Assembly: GCA_050725495.1 (NCBI GenBank)
Contig: JBOHHM010000256.1
Location: forward strand, 1 to 7,148
DNA from: JBOHHM01 sp050725495
GTDB taxonomy: Bacteria > Pseudomonadota > Gammaproteobacteria > Burkholderiales > Burkholderiaceae_C
DNA: 7,148 nucleotides
Reading direction: 5' to 3'
The position numbers were made by a program, and so were the translations under genes. Below the pieces are notes generated by a model. That model was not told where the DNA came from. It did no database searches and worked only from the letters and a program-made list of their open reading frames with translations. Below, piece after piece: positions 6,941 to 7,148 of this stretch. Within the stretch, counting starts at the first letter, position 1, and each line of letters begins with the position of its first letter.

Positions 6941-7148
6941 TCAGGCGGGCACAAGGCCCGCGTCAGAGTCCTTCAGGCGGGCCTGGGCTTCCTCTTGCGT
7001 GCGCGGCGGCGGACTGGTCTTGATGCCGCACAGCCGGGCGATGTTGTTGCCCAGGTAGTCCTCCAGCGTGTCCTCGTCGATGCCGATGCCGTGCGGCGCC
7101 GGGCGGCACAGCATCTCCAGCTCGCGCAGCCACATGCCGGGCTCGTTG
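6941..7148 (-). CDS. Probable amidohydrolase-family (metal-dependent TIM-barrel) protein, C-terminal fragment
   Basis: Only the last 68 residues are visible; the gene enters from the right edge and ends with TGA at 6941-6943. The segment DEDTLEDYLGNNIARLCGI looks like the closing helix of Amidohydro_2-type proteins, where a pattern such as ILGGNAARLFGL is usual. It is followed by a charged, poorly conserved tail ending in LVPA. That family includes hydrolases and non-oxidative decarboxylases of aromatic acids. The metal-binding residues lie outside the window, so neither the family nor the reaction can be confirmed. Its stop codon is 11 bp from the start of the decarboxylase gene, which points to one operon and coupled translation, and so to a shared pathway. 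Confidence 0.6.
   Translation of the reverse strand, partial: NEPGMWLRELEMLCRPAPHGIGIDEDTLEDYLGNNIARLCGIKTSPPPRTQEEAQARLKDSDAGLVPA

Overview
The window is GC-rich and almost fully coding. It reads as a chromosomal metabolic region of a beta-proteobacterium, probably Burkholderiales and perhaps Comamonadaceae. That placement rests on codon style, on a gcl-hyi-glxR gene order closely resembling the E. coli proteins, and on short intergenic repeats that I associate from memory with that group. No search was run, so the taxonomy is an inference.

Left part (1-2653, + strand): the 3' end of glyoxylate carboligase (gcl), then hydroxypyruvate isomerase (hyi), then tartronate semialdehyde reductase (glxR). 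These form the glycerate pathway: two glyoxylate condense to tartronate semialdehyde (Gcl), which interconverts with hydroxypyruvate (Hyi) and is reduced to D-glycerate (GlxR). A REP-like palindromic element sits between gcl and hyi. A textbook intrinsic terminator closes the operon after glxR, and no glycerate kinase follows directly.

Middle part (2654-5520, + strand): a complete three-gene ABC importer of the nitrate/sulfonate/taurine/thiamine-precursor (NMT1/SsuA-TauA) type. It has a periplasmic binding protein with a signal peptide, an ATPase with all expected motifs, and an inner-membrane permease. The substrate cannot be read from the sequence.

Right part (5544-7148, - strand): a convergent, tightly coupled pair made of the 3' end of an amidohydrolase-like gene followed by a UbiD-family (prenylated-FMN) decarboxylase with its catalytic Arg-Glu-Glu residues intact. 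The importer and this pair meet tail to tail over a 23-bp gap that holds an almost perfect hairpin reaching into the ubiD-type stop codon.

Overall the window is ordinary catabolic DNA, with no sign of mobile elements, CRISPR, RNA genes or defence systems. The most open question is the substrate of the importer and of the UbiD/amidohydrolase pair. An aromatic or heterocyclic carboxylic acid is a reasonable but unproven guess.
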